Shown here: piece by piece, positions 26,372-34,800 of the stretch
Position numbering within the stretch: the first letter of the stretch is position 1
Layout: every line of letters begins with the position of its first letter
Assembly (NCBI GenBank): GCA_035267045.1
Contig: DATFMH010000238.1
Coordinates: 12,939-76,938 of the forward strand
DNA length: 64,000 bases
Origin: DATFMH01 sp035267045
Lineage (GTDB): Bacteria; Bacteroidota; Rhodothermia; Balneolales; DATFMH01
Direction of reading: 5' to 3'
Translations under genes and position numbers: made by a program
Notes under the pieces: model-generated
What the model was told of the DNA's origin: nothing
Databases searched by the model: none
Seen by the model: the letters and a program-made list of their open reading frames with translations, nothing else

Positions 26372-27558
26372 TTTGATATCTCGCTTTGATATACAGTTGA
26401 GACGCCGTTTTCTATCTTTGTACGATAGATCTTTATGTTATTGCCGGTCTGTTCAGTGTATGATTTTTGTATCTTCTGTGCAAAATCTTCCACTTTATCT
26501 TTTTGGACTATATTAATTGTGCAACCACCAAAACCACCACCCATCATACGGGAACCGTAAACGCCTTCTATTTCTTTGGCAATATCAACAAGGATATCAA
26601 GTTCATTGCAGCTTACTTCATACTTATTTTTCAAACCGTCATGTGAGTCAAACATGCGTTGTCCAAACGAAATAAAATCCCCATTTATCAAATCCTGACA
26701 GGCATCATTAACCCTCTGGTTTTCTTCAACGACATATTCGCAACGTTTCAAAATTACGGGATTGAATTCCGTTTTATGTGATTCAATCATTTCAAGATCT
26801 ACATCGCGAAGACTGTTAACATCGGGGTAGTGACTATGCAATATTTTAACACCTTCTTCACATTGTTGACGCCGGACATTGTATTCAGATGTGGCAAGAT
26901 CGTGCTTTACATTACTATCACATAGAACTATCCGGAAATCATGATTGTCAAAGGGAAAATATTCGTAATCAAGAGAGCGGCAATCGAGCTTCAGGGCATG
27001 ATTTTCTTTACCAAAAATATTTATGAATTGGTCCATAATACCACATTGCACACCAACAAAATCATTTTCTGCTTTTTGAGCCAGTTTGACTTTTGTGAGA
27101 TTATCGATATTAAGGTTGAATACTTCCGATAAACCATAAATCAAACCACCCTCAATAGCCGCCGAAGAAGACATACCTGCCCCGATGGGGATATTACCAC
27201 CAAAAACGCAATCAAACCCCTGTAAGCCAATGTCGTTTTTTAATAATTGATCGACCACTCCCATAATGTAATTGGGCCATCCCTGCTCACTTTTAGCTAT
27301 GGTGTTGGCGTTAACAATAAATTCAAAGTATTCATCGAGATTAGCAGCATAAAGTCGACAGGTATCGGTATTATTTGGAGCTAATCCGAGTAATATATAT
27401 TTATCTATCGCAGCCGGTAAAACAAATCCATTATTATAATCAGTGTGTTCCCCAATAAGATTAACTCTACCCGGAGATTTTATGAATAACGGGTCAGTTT
27501 TAAACTCTTTTAAAAAATAATCTTGAATACGTAAATATAAAGGGTCTTGCTGTCTCAT
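26368..27558 (-). CDS. galK: Galactokinase
   Basis: GHMP kinase (396 aa) phosphorylating galactose at C1. The family signature GRVNLIGEHTDYNNGFVLPA is at residues 30-49. The ATP loop IPIGAGMSSSAAIEGG and the C-terminal GSRMMGGGFGGCT complete the three GHMP motifs. It lies 7 bases after the small membrane protein gene and overlaps galT. Arabinokinase or N-acetylgalactosamine kinase is unlikely with galT coupled to it. Confidence 0.95.
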   Translation of the reverse strand: MRQQDPLYLRIQDYFLKEFKTDPLFIKSPGRVNLIGEHTDYNNGFVLPAAIDKYILLGLAPNNTDTCRLYAANLDEYFEFIVNANTIAKSEQGWPNYIMGVVDQLLKNDIGLQGFDCVFGGNIPIGAGMSSSAAIEGGLIYGLSEVFNLNIDNLTKVKLAQKAENDFVGVQCGIMDQFINIFGKENHALKLDCRSLDYEYFPFDNHDFRIVLCDSNVKHDLATSEYNVRRQQCEEGVKILHSHYPDVNSLRDVDLEMIESHKTEFNPVILKRCEYVVEENQRVNDACQDLINGDFISFGQRMFDSHDGLKNKYEVSCNELDILVDIAKEIEGVYGSRMMGGGFGGCTINIVQKDKVEDFAQKIQKSYTEQTGNNIKIYRTKIENGVSTVYQSEISK

Positions 27559-27565
27559 TATTACT

Positions 27566-27832
27566 TTATTCTACAGTTGAATTACGAGTTAGCCAGATAA
27601 AAACGGCACCTGAGAGGAACATAAAGCCACCCCACCAGATATCCGGATGCAAATATTCTAAAACAGTACCGCTTTGGCCAGGATAATAAGCATTATATAT
27701 GCCTGTTATACCGATAACCAGTCCTGTAAAAAATAATATCAGGCCTACAAAAAACCATATAGGTCTCATACCTTTAGTTTCCTCGGTATTATCATTTGTT
27801 GTTTCTGTTGAGATATTTGATTCTTCTGCCAT
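27566..27832 (-). CDS. Small two-helix membrane protein of the galactose operon
   Basis: Unrecognised 88-aa protein. A polar, acidic N-terminus (residues 1-21, rich in Glu, Thr and Asn) precedes two hydrophobic segments at about 24-47 and 66-82, joined by a loop with YYPGQSG and HPDIWWGG. It sits 15 bases after the symporter gene and 7 before galK, a position that suggests an accessory or stabilising partner of the transporter. No catalytic motif is visible. Confidence 0.75.
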   Translation of the reverse strand: MAEESNISTETTNDNTEETKGMRPIWFFVGLILFFTGLVIGITGIYNAYYPGQSGTVLEYLHPDIWWGGFMFLSGAVFIWLTRNSTVE

Positions 27833-27847
27833 GAAAGGACTCCTATT

Positions 27848-29509
27848 TTACCAGAAATAAATATTGAGGGCAATTAATACAACACCGGAAATAATAGCAA
27901 CAAATTCAGGTGTCTTATAAAAGGGACGTGGTTTGGTATCCACTTCATTTGTCAGGCCTTTAACTAAGCCTACCAGTTCTTCTCTGGATTTTTTCCGTGT
28001 GAAGAAGCTAACGATAATAGTTACACCAAAACATATTAACCAGGCCCACCATGCACGCCAGAAGTTTGCTGCCATATCACTCGATACATGTGAAAAGGAA
28101 ATCGTATCCCTGGCAATCCAGCCAAATTTAACAGCGATGTACATTCCGAAAGAAGATCCCATTCCAGCCAAAAGGCCCCAAAAAGCACCATCTGCGGTAA
28201 TCCAAACCAGGAACATACCAAGCAGCATAGTTGCGAACAGGGGGGCGTTCACCCAGGAAAATATAGCCTGCATATAATCCATAATCGTAGGCATGCTTTT
28301 AGCCCAATAAGCGGTACCGACACTAATTACGATTCCGACCAAAGTAGCCGCTCTGCCCATCCATAAAAGATGATCTTTCGTTGCATCTTTATTTATGACA
28401 GCCTGGTAAATATCGTACGTCCATACCGTGTTAAAGGCACTTATATTACCTGCCTGACCCGCCATGAAACCAGCGAGCAGGGCAGTGACACCCAAACCAA
28501 GTAATCCATGAGGATAATACCGCTTAAGTAGAAGCGGTAAGGCCGAGTCATAATTAATATGGCTACCGGTATGCATTAGATGGAATCCGGTGGAGGCGTC
28601 TTTTGAAAGCACCAATGCAATCAATCCACCCAGTACAACGATAAACGGCAGTGCCATTTTAAAAAATGAAGCAATGATGGGAGTCATGCGTGCCGAACGC
28701 AGATCTCTGGCGGAAAAAGCTCGTTGTACAACCAGAAAATCTGTAGTCCAGTAACCGAAAGAGAGTACAAATCCCAGGCCAAGAACGATGCCGCCCCATG
28801 TTACCATCATACCATTATGAGCGGCATTACCTGATGTAGACCAAAGTGTTGCATATGATTGTGGTATGCGGGCAAATATCTGATGAAAACTTCCGATATC
28901 AACAATACCTAATACTACGACTAAAAATAAACCAAACCAGATGAGAAAAAATTGGACAATTTCAGTAAATATTGCAGATAACAGGCCGCTCATTGTAACG
29001 TAAACAGCAACTGTAATAGCTGAGGCCCACATACTGATATGCCAGCTCCAGCCAAGGAATGTATGCATAACCAGAGCCATTGCATACAAGTTAATACCCG
29101 CAACCAACAAGGTCATGACTGCGAAAGAGATAGCATTAAGGACTCTGGTCTTCTCATCATACCGTAACTTCAGGTATCCTGGAATAGATTTGATTTTACT
29201 ACTGTAATAGAATGGCATCATATATATCGCCAGAAACAACATAGCCGGGACGGCTCCTATCCAATAGAAATGGGCGACATATACCCCATATTTAAAAGTA
29301 TCACCGGTCATTCCCATTAATTCGAGAGCTCCCATATTGGCCGATAGAAAAGCGAGACCCGCAACCCACGAACTGTTTTTACGTCCGGCCAGGAAAAAAT
29401 CATTTTCACTTTTCGTAAATTTTTTCAAATAAAAGCCAATACCGATGATAAAGCCGAAGTAAATAGCAATTACCAGCCAATCGGCAAAATTTAAAGCAAA
29501 AGATCCCAT
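27848..29509 (-). CDS. Sodium/sugar symporter, SSS (SLC5) family
   Basis: Inner-membrane symporter (553 aa) with about 14 hydrophobic helices. Family marks are AGRKNSSWVAGLAFLSANMG near residues 41-60, VVQRAFSARDLRSAR and the sodium-site helix GNISAFNTVWTYDIYQ. The overall pattern is that of vSGLT-type galactose or glucose carriers. It stands between the mutarotase-like gene and galK-galT, so galactose import is the most likely role. Uptake of arabinose or oligosaccharides released by the neighbouring PUL is an alternative. Confidence 0.85.
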   Translation of the reverse strand: MGSFALNFADWLVIAIYFGFIIGIGFYLKKFTKSENDFFLAGRKNSSWVAGLAFLSANMGALELMGMTGDTFKYGVYVAHFYWIGAVPAMLFLAIYMMPFYYSSKIKSIPGYLKLRYDEKTRVLNAISFAVMTLLVAGINLYAMALVMHTFLGWSWHISMWASAITVAVYVTMSGLLSAIFTEIVQFFLIWFGLFLVVVLGIVDIGSFHQIFARIPQSYATLWSTSGNAAHNGMMVTWGGIVLGLGFVLSFGYWTTDFLVVQRAFSARDLRSARMTPIIASFFKMALPFIVVLGGLIALVLSKDASTGFHLMHTGSHINYDSALPLLLKRYYPHGLLGLGVTALLAGFMAGQAGNISAFNTVWTYDIYQAVINKDATKDHLLWMGRAATLVGIVISVGTAYWAKSMPTIMDYMQAIFSWVNAPLFATMLLGMFLVWITADGAFWGLLAGMGSSFGMYIAVKFGWIARDTISFSHVSSDMAANFWRAWWAWLICFGVTIIVSFFTRKKSREELVGLVKGLTNEVDTKPRPFYKTPEFVAIISGVVLIALNIYFW

Positions 29510-29540
29510 TCAGTTACTCCTTATATTCAGGGTTAATTGA

Positions 29541-30539
29541 TCAAAAAATATAGTTACTACAATTTTGGAAATCAGGTTTACCATTAATAACACTCAAAGT
29601 CAGGGACCAGGTATCTGTTGCACCTGATTCCAGATACGGACATTCATTTCTGGCTACTGCTTTTTGGAGAGAATCGGGTCGGCCGTTAGTGGGTTCGAGT
29701 CCGACAGTCAAATGTTTATTACTGTTATGATCAGGCCAACCGCCATAGCAGAGCCAAAGTCCCAGGAAGGGTATTTCACTGGTATTGAAGCTGAATAAAA
29801 TAGATTCATTAGTATCGGGTTTGTAGATGCCAGCGCATCCTTCGTGTAATTTGTTGGTAAAGATTTTAATGGCATGATTCAATTGTTTGCTTTGAACACA
29901 GGAATAATTTGTGCTGTTATCCAGATACGGCCATGAAAGAATGTCTCCATACTTCCCAATACTTTCATTTGAAGAACCATTTACAAAAACATCTGTTATC
30001 TCTTCTCCAATTAGTATTTGATTCCCTTGTTCAACATTTAACAGGGGATGGGCTGACCACAGGTACCGGTACCCGTAATCTGATTTATTAGATAATTGAT
30101 AGGAAATATGAATCTGGTTTTTATTAATAGATATTTCCTTATTAAAATTATAATCCAGGTTAACCCCATCGATGGACAGCGTAAGAGAATCTTTGTTTAT
30201 TTCATAATTCCACGGACGTGACCACAATTCACCGTGATCCGGCAAAAATGTCTCTTGCTTATGGTTATTTCCGGTTTTGAAAAAATAAGATTCTTCAATA
30301 GTAGGAAAACATTCATCAAAACCACTGGTATCATACTTATCAAAAGAGTCGCCAAAGGCAGCCTGATGGTACGGTGATTGTGGTTCTTGTAAAAATTGAC
30401 TTCCTGTTTTCTTGTTATGCAGTTCAATCATTTTACCACCTATAGCTGGCAAAAAAATAATATTCAAAAAATCGTTTTCCATACTCACATAATCACAACC
30501 ATTTTGAGTATAGCTTTCGATGGTTACATTCTTATTCAT
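29541..30539 (-). CDS. Aldose 1-epimerase-like protein
   Basis: Galactose-mutarotase-superfamily protein (332 aa), all beta sandwich in character. It shows LPAIGGKMIELHNKKTG, GFDECFPTIEE, HGELWSRPW, the SAHPLL histidine motif and GLEPTNGRPDS with the likely catalytic glutamate. No signal peptide is visible, so it would act in the cytoplasm, converting beta- to alpha-galactose for GalK. It diverges from classical GalM in length and motifs and may belong to a sister family. It is the first gene of the operon, with two operator-like sites about 275 and 300 bases upstream. Confidence 0.7.
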   Translation of the reverse strand: MNKNVTIESYTQNGCDYVSMENDFLNIIFLPAIGGKMIELHNKKTGSQFLQEPQSPYHQAAFGDSFDKYDTSGFDECFPTIEESYFFKTGNNHKQETFLPDHGELWSRPWNYEINKDSLTLSIDGVNLDYNFNKEISINKNQIHISYQLSNKSDYGYRYLWSAHPLLNVEQGNQILIGEEITDVFVNGSSNESIGKYGDILSWPYLDNSTNYSCVQSKQLNHAIKIFTNKLHEGCAGIYKPDTNESILFSFNTSEIPFLGLWLCYGGWPDHNSNKHLTVGLEPTNGRPDSLQKAVARNECPYLESGATDTWSLTLSVINGKPDFQNCSNYIF

Positions 30540-30813
30540 ATACTATAAACTTATCGCTCTAAGTTGATTACTTAGAATATTCAGGACAAACATATTTCTG
30601 TAACATATTCAAATTATTGATTATAATAATTTGTAGGACTCTATTAAATCATTTGATTTGTATATATAGAATCTTTAAATGTTAGTAATTGCAAGCCATT
30701 ATATAAAAGTACACACAAATATAGTTGCCATTATTTAAGGCTTGTGAATCCCTTCCATATGACTCTATTCCATACGTAATGCTTTAATATCAAAACAAGC
30801 ATTATAACAAAAA

Positions 30814-30827
30814 TGGTAACGATAACA
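30814..30827. promoter_or_regulatory. LacI-type operator-like site A, gal operon
   Basis: TGGTAACGATAACA has a central CG and is 12 of 14 to the consensus TGTTAACGTTAACA. Its centre is 25 bases from site B, with the two copies in inverted orientation. Confidence 0.55.
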
Positions 30828-30838
30828 AATTTTAAGAT

Positions 30839-30852
30839 TGTTATCGTTAACA
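30839..30852. promoter_or_regulatory. LacI-type operator-like site B, gal operon
   Basis: TGTTATCGTTAACA matches the consensus at 13 of 14 positions. The pair with site A could allow cooperative binding. Confidence 0.6.
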
Positions 30853-31434
30853 GTACTAAGATAATAACATCCTTCAATAAATAAATGTCAAGAAAATATT
30901 TTTTTAAAAAAAAATATTAGGGCTAATCTATATAAGATAGGGTATGCTTTTAAAGCCATAATAATAAAAATTATAAGGATAATTGTATATAACTGTTTTA
31001 TAAAATAATTAAGTGTAAATATATATTTGAAATCCGAGATCGGATACTCATATATAAACAATGCAGTCTATTGACCTATCCATGTGCTATCGTTAATGTT
31101 TTTTTTAAATATATTATGTGGAGCAACTTTTTGAAAATTATTTCTCAGATTTTACGATTATCGAATTTACTGATGTGCGAATATATTTTTGCATCAACAA
31201 AAATGTAATGCTATCTAATTGGATAATGGTAAAATCCATTCCATGTAAAATTTTATATAGTGGAAGAATTAAGCAGCAATAGTCTTCATTGGATTGTTTA
31301 AAACTGCAAATGCCCATGTTTGAATTAGTGCTTCTAACATAATACAAAGTGGTGATCCAAGGAAAGAGTATAAATAGCTGTTGAACCAATTGTTTTCGAG
31401 ACGCCCAAATTAACATAGATCAGAGTTTTTTTGA

Positions 31435-31788
31435 TATACTGACCACCGTGATGTTACTACCATTGGTGGCGCTATGGTAAATGGAAATGTAAAATATTAT
31501 AATTTCGGTTTAGATGATTACGACCGGCTTAATGATAAGTATTTAGATCCATATGAGTTTCTGGGCATAGGTTTTAATAGGTATAAGGTAAGCCGCCGGT
31601 GGTATAGCAATATTAAAAAGCAGTTATACTTTTGATGGAGTTGTGGGTTTGGAAATCAAATTGATACCATTGATCAAGCTATTGATTATCAGTTTACCAA
31701 ATCGACGGTTCATAATTTTCAGATTCAAATTTTTAATCTTGATAAATCGGTAGGGGAATTACTAATTGGGATAAATTATGAACTGTAA
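31435..31788 (+). pseudogene. Decayed remnant, possibly of an outer-membrane protein gene
   Basis: Two frames look protein-like but are broken against each other. The first (31435-31635) reads TTIGGAMVNGNVKYYNFG, then DDYDRLNDKYLDPYEFLGIG, and stops. Another frame then gives YTFDGVVGL. A third frame ends at TAA 31786 with QIQIFNLDKSVGELLIGINY-EL, the alternating pattern and aromatic end of a beta-barrel. There is no start codon with a signal peptide. It lies just before the DUF4965 gene and may be residue of an older PUL gene. Confidence 0.4.
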
Positions 31789-31798
31789 ATTATTGATA

Positions 31799-31812
31799 TC
31801 TTAACGTTATAA
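31799..31812. promoter_or_regulatory. Weak LacI-type operator-like site before DUF4965 gene
   Basis: TCTTAACGTTATAA matches the consensus at 11 of 14 positions and lies 10 bases before the ATG at 31823. It is the weakest of the set. Confidence 0.3.
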
Positions 31813-31822
31813 TTATACTGAA

Positions 31823-34312
31823 ATGAAAAAAAATAGTTCGGCATTAATAATCATAATCCTGATTGGATTATGTACTAATGATAGTTATGCTCAGCAAAAT
31901 TTTCGACCGCCGGCATATCCTTTGATAGCATCTGATCCGTATTTTAGTATCTGGTCCTTTAATGATACGCTCTATAATGGTCCAACCCATCATTGGACTG
32001 GTAAAACCCAGTCTTTACAGGGAATCATACGGGTGGATGGAAACTCCATGTATTTTCTCGGAAAACCGATACCGGAATATGATGCTATTTTGCCATTATC
32101 ATCGAAAGATAACGGAAGGTGGCGTTATACATTTAATCAACCGGGCAATCAGAAATGGTATGAGCCGGATTATAATGCATCATCCTGGAATCAGACAAAG
32201 GGGGCTTTCAGCGATCACAAAAATGCGCCTAATAAATGGACCTCACACGATATTTGGGTACGCCGTACATTTGAACTGACCCGGGCAAACCTGAATCATC
32301 TTTATTTAAAACTGCATCATGATGATAACGTTACAGTCTATATAAATGGCGTTTTGGCTTATAAAAAGATAGGCTGGGTGTCGTCGCCGGTTTTATTAAA
32401 AATGAATGATAAAGTTGAAAAGGCTTTACAAAAAGGATCAAATGTATTGGCAATTCACTGCGTAAACACGGCTGGTGGGGCCTATCTCGATGCGGGCTTA
32501 GTTGAGAAAAAAATATCGCAATTACGGGTACCTGATGATAAACAAACATCGGTAAAAGTAACGGCTACTCAAACAATTTATAATTTCAATTGCGATAATG
32601 TTGCTTTACAGGTAACCTTTACAACTCCAAAATTACTGGGTAATCCCGATCTTGTTTCCCGTCCTGCCAATTATGTCACGTTTCGGACACATTCTCTCGA
32701 TAGTCAAAAACATAAAGTTCAACTATATTTCAGTGCCGCAGGTAACCTGGCAGTGAATACAAAAGATCAGAAAGTCGTTTGGAGGAGAGAGAAAGATCAG
32801 AATCTTTCGGTGATGCGCGTTGGTACAAAAACACAAAATGTACTGGGCCGAAAAGGTGATAATGTACGTGTGGATTGGGGATATTTTTACCTGGCCGCCC
32901 CCAAAAAGGAAGGTCTGTCCACCAGTATAGATGCAAGTAATAAATCCATAAAGAATTTTGTCGATAACGGGCAATTAACCATTCCCGATGATAAGCAAAT
33001 GCCGCGTGCTGCCGGTAAAAATCCTGTTACATTGGCTTTAACTTATGATATGGGAAGAGTTGGTACAACGAATATTAAAAGACATATTATCCTGGCGTAC
33101 GATGAACTTTACCCGATTGAGTTTTTTCATCAAAAACTAAAAGCGTGGTGGAAAAGAGATGCCGGTATGACAGCGTTAAAAATGTTGAATCAATCGGATA
33201 AAGATTATGCCGATTTAATCACAAAGTGTGATCATTTTGATTCAGAAATGGCCCGAAAAGCAACGGAAGCGGGAGGACCCCGATATGCTAAATTATGTGA
33301 ACTGGCTTATCGTCAGGCTTTGGCAGCTTGTAAACTGGCGCAGGGGCCGGATGGGAAACCCTATTATTTTACGAAAGAAAATTTTAGCAACGGTGATATC
33401 AGTACGGTTGACGTAATTTATCCCACTTCACCGGTGATGCTTAATTATAATGCAAATCTGCTGAAAGCATTGATGAACCCGGTTTTTTATTACAGTGAAT
33501 CGGGCAAGTGGATTAGGCCTTATTCCCCTCATGATTTAGGTACATATCCCATTGCCAATGGACGCAAGCGTGAGGAAAGTATGCCCATTGAGGAGAGTGG
33601 AAATATGATAATTATGTCAGCTGCAATATCCGAGGTTGATGGAAATGCATCATATGCCAAAAGCCACTGGAAGGTATTGACCCAATGGGCCCATTATTTA
33701 TTACAGTACGGTATGGACCCCCAAAATCAATTAACAACAGACGATTTTGCGGGAAGAACAGCGCACAATGCCAATCTGTCCGTTAAAGCTATAATGGGTA
33801 TCGCCAGTTATGGAAAAATGGCCGGTATGCTCGGTAAAAAACAAATAGCAAAAGAATATGTGGATACAGCCCGGGCCATGGCAAAAAAATGGATTAAGCT
33901 GGATAAAGAAGGGAATCATTATAAATTGACCTTCACCAGGAAAAATTCCTGGTCGCAAAAGTATAACCTGGTCTGGGATAAGGTTTTCAACTGGAATATA
34001 TTCCCCGATAAAGTTGCACGGCAGGAAATCGCTTATTATCTCACCAGGCAGAATAAATATGGGCTGCCGCTGGATAATCGTGCTACTTATACGAAAAGCG
34101 ACTGGATAAACTGGACAGCAACGCTTGCAGGCAATAAAACGACATTCGAAAAATTTATTGGTCCGCTGTTCAAGGCATTCAGCGAGACCAAAGACCGCGT
34201 ACCGATGACCGACTGGTATCAGACTACGGATGCCAGCCAGGTTGGTTTTCAAGCCCGGTCGGTAGTAGGAGGCTATTTTATGAAAATGTTGGATCAGAAA
34301 ATGGAAAAATAA
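31823..34312 (+). CDS. Secreted DUF4964/DUF5127/DUF4965/DUF1793 protein (glutaminase-A-like)
   Basis: Large exported protein (829 aa) with a Sec signal cleaved after A23. Likely domains in order are DUF4964 (about 27-100, PPAYPLIASDPYFSIWS), a galactose-binding jelly-roll like those of beta-galactosidases (about 105-235, WVRRTFELT and HHDDNVTVYINGVL), DUF5127 (about 240-470), DUF4965 (about 480-650) and an (alpha/alpha)6-type DUF1793 C-terminus (about 655-825, ending QTTDASQVGFQARS). Databases often name the family glutaminase A, but its frequent place in PULs suggests action on glycans. No reaction is assigned here. A 34-base palindrome follows. Confidence 0.75.
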   Translation: MKKNSSALIIIILIGLCTNDSYAQQNFRPPAYPLIASDPYFSIWSFNDTLYNGPTHHWTGKTQSLQGIIRVDGNSMYFLGKPIPEYDAILPLSSKDNGRWRYTFNQPGNQKWYEPDYNASSWNQTKGAFSDHKNAPNKWTSHDIWVRRTFELTRANLNHLYLKLHHDDNVTVYINGVLAYKKIGWVSSPVLLKMNDKVEKALQKGSNVLAIHCVNTAGGAYLDAGLVEKKISQLRVPDDKQTSVKVTATQTIYNFNCDNVALQVTFTTPKLLGNPDLVSRPANYVTFRTHSLDSQKHKVQLYFSAAGNLAVNTKDQKVVWRREKDQNLSVMRVGTKTQNVLGRKGDNVRVDWGYFYLAAPKKEGLSTSIDASNKSIKNFVDNGQLTIPDDKQMPRAAGKNPVTLALTYDMGRVGTTNIKRHIILAYDELYPIEFFHQKLKAWWKRDAGMTALKMLNQSDKDYADLITKCDHFDSEMARKATEAGGPRYAKLCELAYRQALAACKLAQGPDGKPYYFTKENFSNGDISTVDVIYPTSPVMLNYNANLLKALMNPVFYYSESGKWIRPYSPHDLGTYPIANGRKREESMPIEESGNMIIMSAAISEVDGNASYAKSHWKVLTQWAHYLLQYGMDPQNQLTTDDFAGRTAHNANLSVKAIMGIASYGKMAGMLGKKQIAKEYVDTARAMAKKWIKLDKEGNHYKLTFTRKNSWSQKYNLVWDKVFNWNIFPDKVARQEIAYYLTRQNKYGLPLDNRATYTKSDWINWTATLAGNKTTFEKFIGPLFKAFSETKDRVPMTDWYQTTDASQVGFQARSVVGGYFMKMLDQKMEK

Positions 34313-34375
34313 ACAACTATAGATGTGGTTGGTTTCAAGCTCTTTGAATTTTTTTCATTTGTCCAATAGGAAATC

Positions 34376-34409
34376 ATCAGGCTCTATTTTATATAAAATA
34401 GAGCCTGAT
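34376..34409. terminator. Perfect 34-base palindrome, probable terminator
   Basis: ATCAGGCTCTATTTTA (34376-34391) and its exact complement (34394-34409) are separated by only TA. Located 64 bases after the DUF4965 gene. There is no T-run outside, but the AT-rich inner stem and position suggest termination or 3'-end protection. Confidence 0.65.
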
Positions 34410-34508
34410 ACATGTACAAAAGCGTATATATTTATAGCAAAATATATACATGTTCAAAGATTCAACTTGACAAAAAGATAAATAACCTTTACTCTAAATG
34501 GTATAACA

Positions 34509-34522
34509 TGTTAGCGTTAACA
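34509..34522. promoter_or_regulatory. LacI-type operator-like site before susC1
   Basis: TGTTAGCGTTAACA matches the consensus at 13 of 14 positions, 278 bases before the susC1 ATG. Confidence 0.6.
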
Positions 34523-34721
34523 AATAAGGTTACTCTACAGTTATGCGTATTTTTAGATCTTATTACTTTTGGAAATTAACTTCTAAAAAACTCTTCATAA
34601 AATTTATTTTGGGTTGGCGTGTGTAATCCCATACATATCTGGCGCTTCTGAATATACCCTTAATTTAGTCTGAAAATCTGTGCACAGGATAAATCTCTGT
34701 TATCCTTGTTTCATCTTTTTT

Positions 34722-34735
34722 AAAAGCGCTTTGCA
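34722..34735 (+). promoter_or_regulatory. AAAAGCGSTT-type operator-like site before susC1
   Basis: AAAAGCGCTTTGCA lies 65 bases before the susC1 ATG. The site before susC2 is at a similar distance (74 bases). Confidence 0.35.
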
Positions 34736-34800
34736 TGTCCGCCCTCCCGGGGATGTATCCGGGTAATAATCCTTAACCATAATGACTAATCATCTTACTT

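Larger units (their letters stand above)
30540..31434. other. Intergenic control region between gal operon and PUL
   Basis: AT-rich region containing the paired operator-like sites at 30814 and 30839 and the upstream signals of the galactose operon. A 92-codon minus-strand frame at 31138-31416 has no recognisable features and is probably not a gene. Confidence 0.5.

Noticed and set aside
31138..31416. 92-codon minus-strand frame in the gal/PUL gap
   Set aside because: No recognisable motif, AT-rich, no upstream signal, and bordering a decayed region; likely chance.
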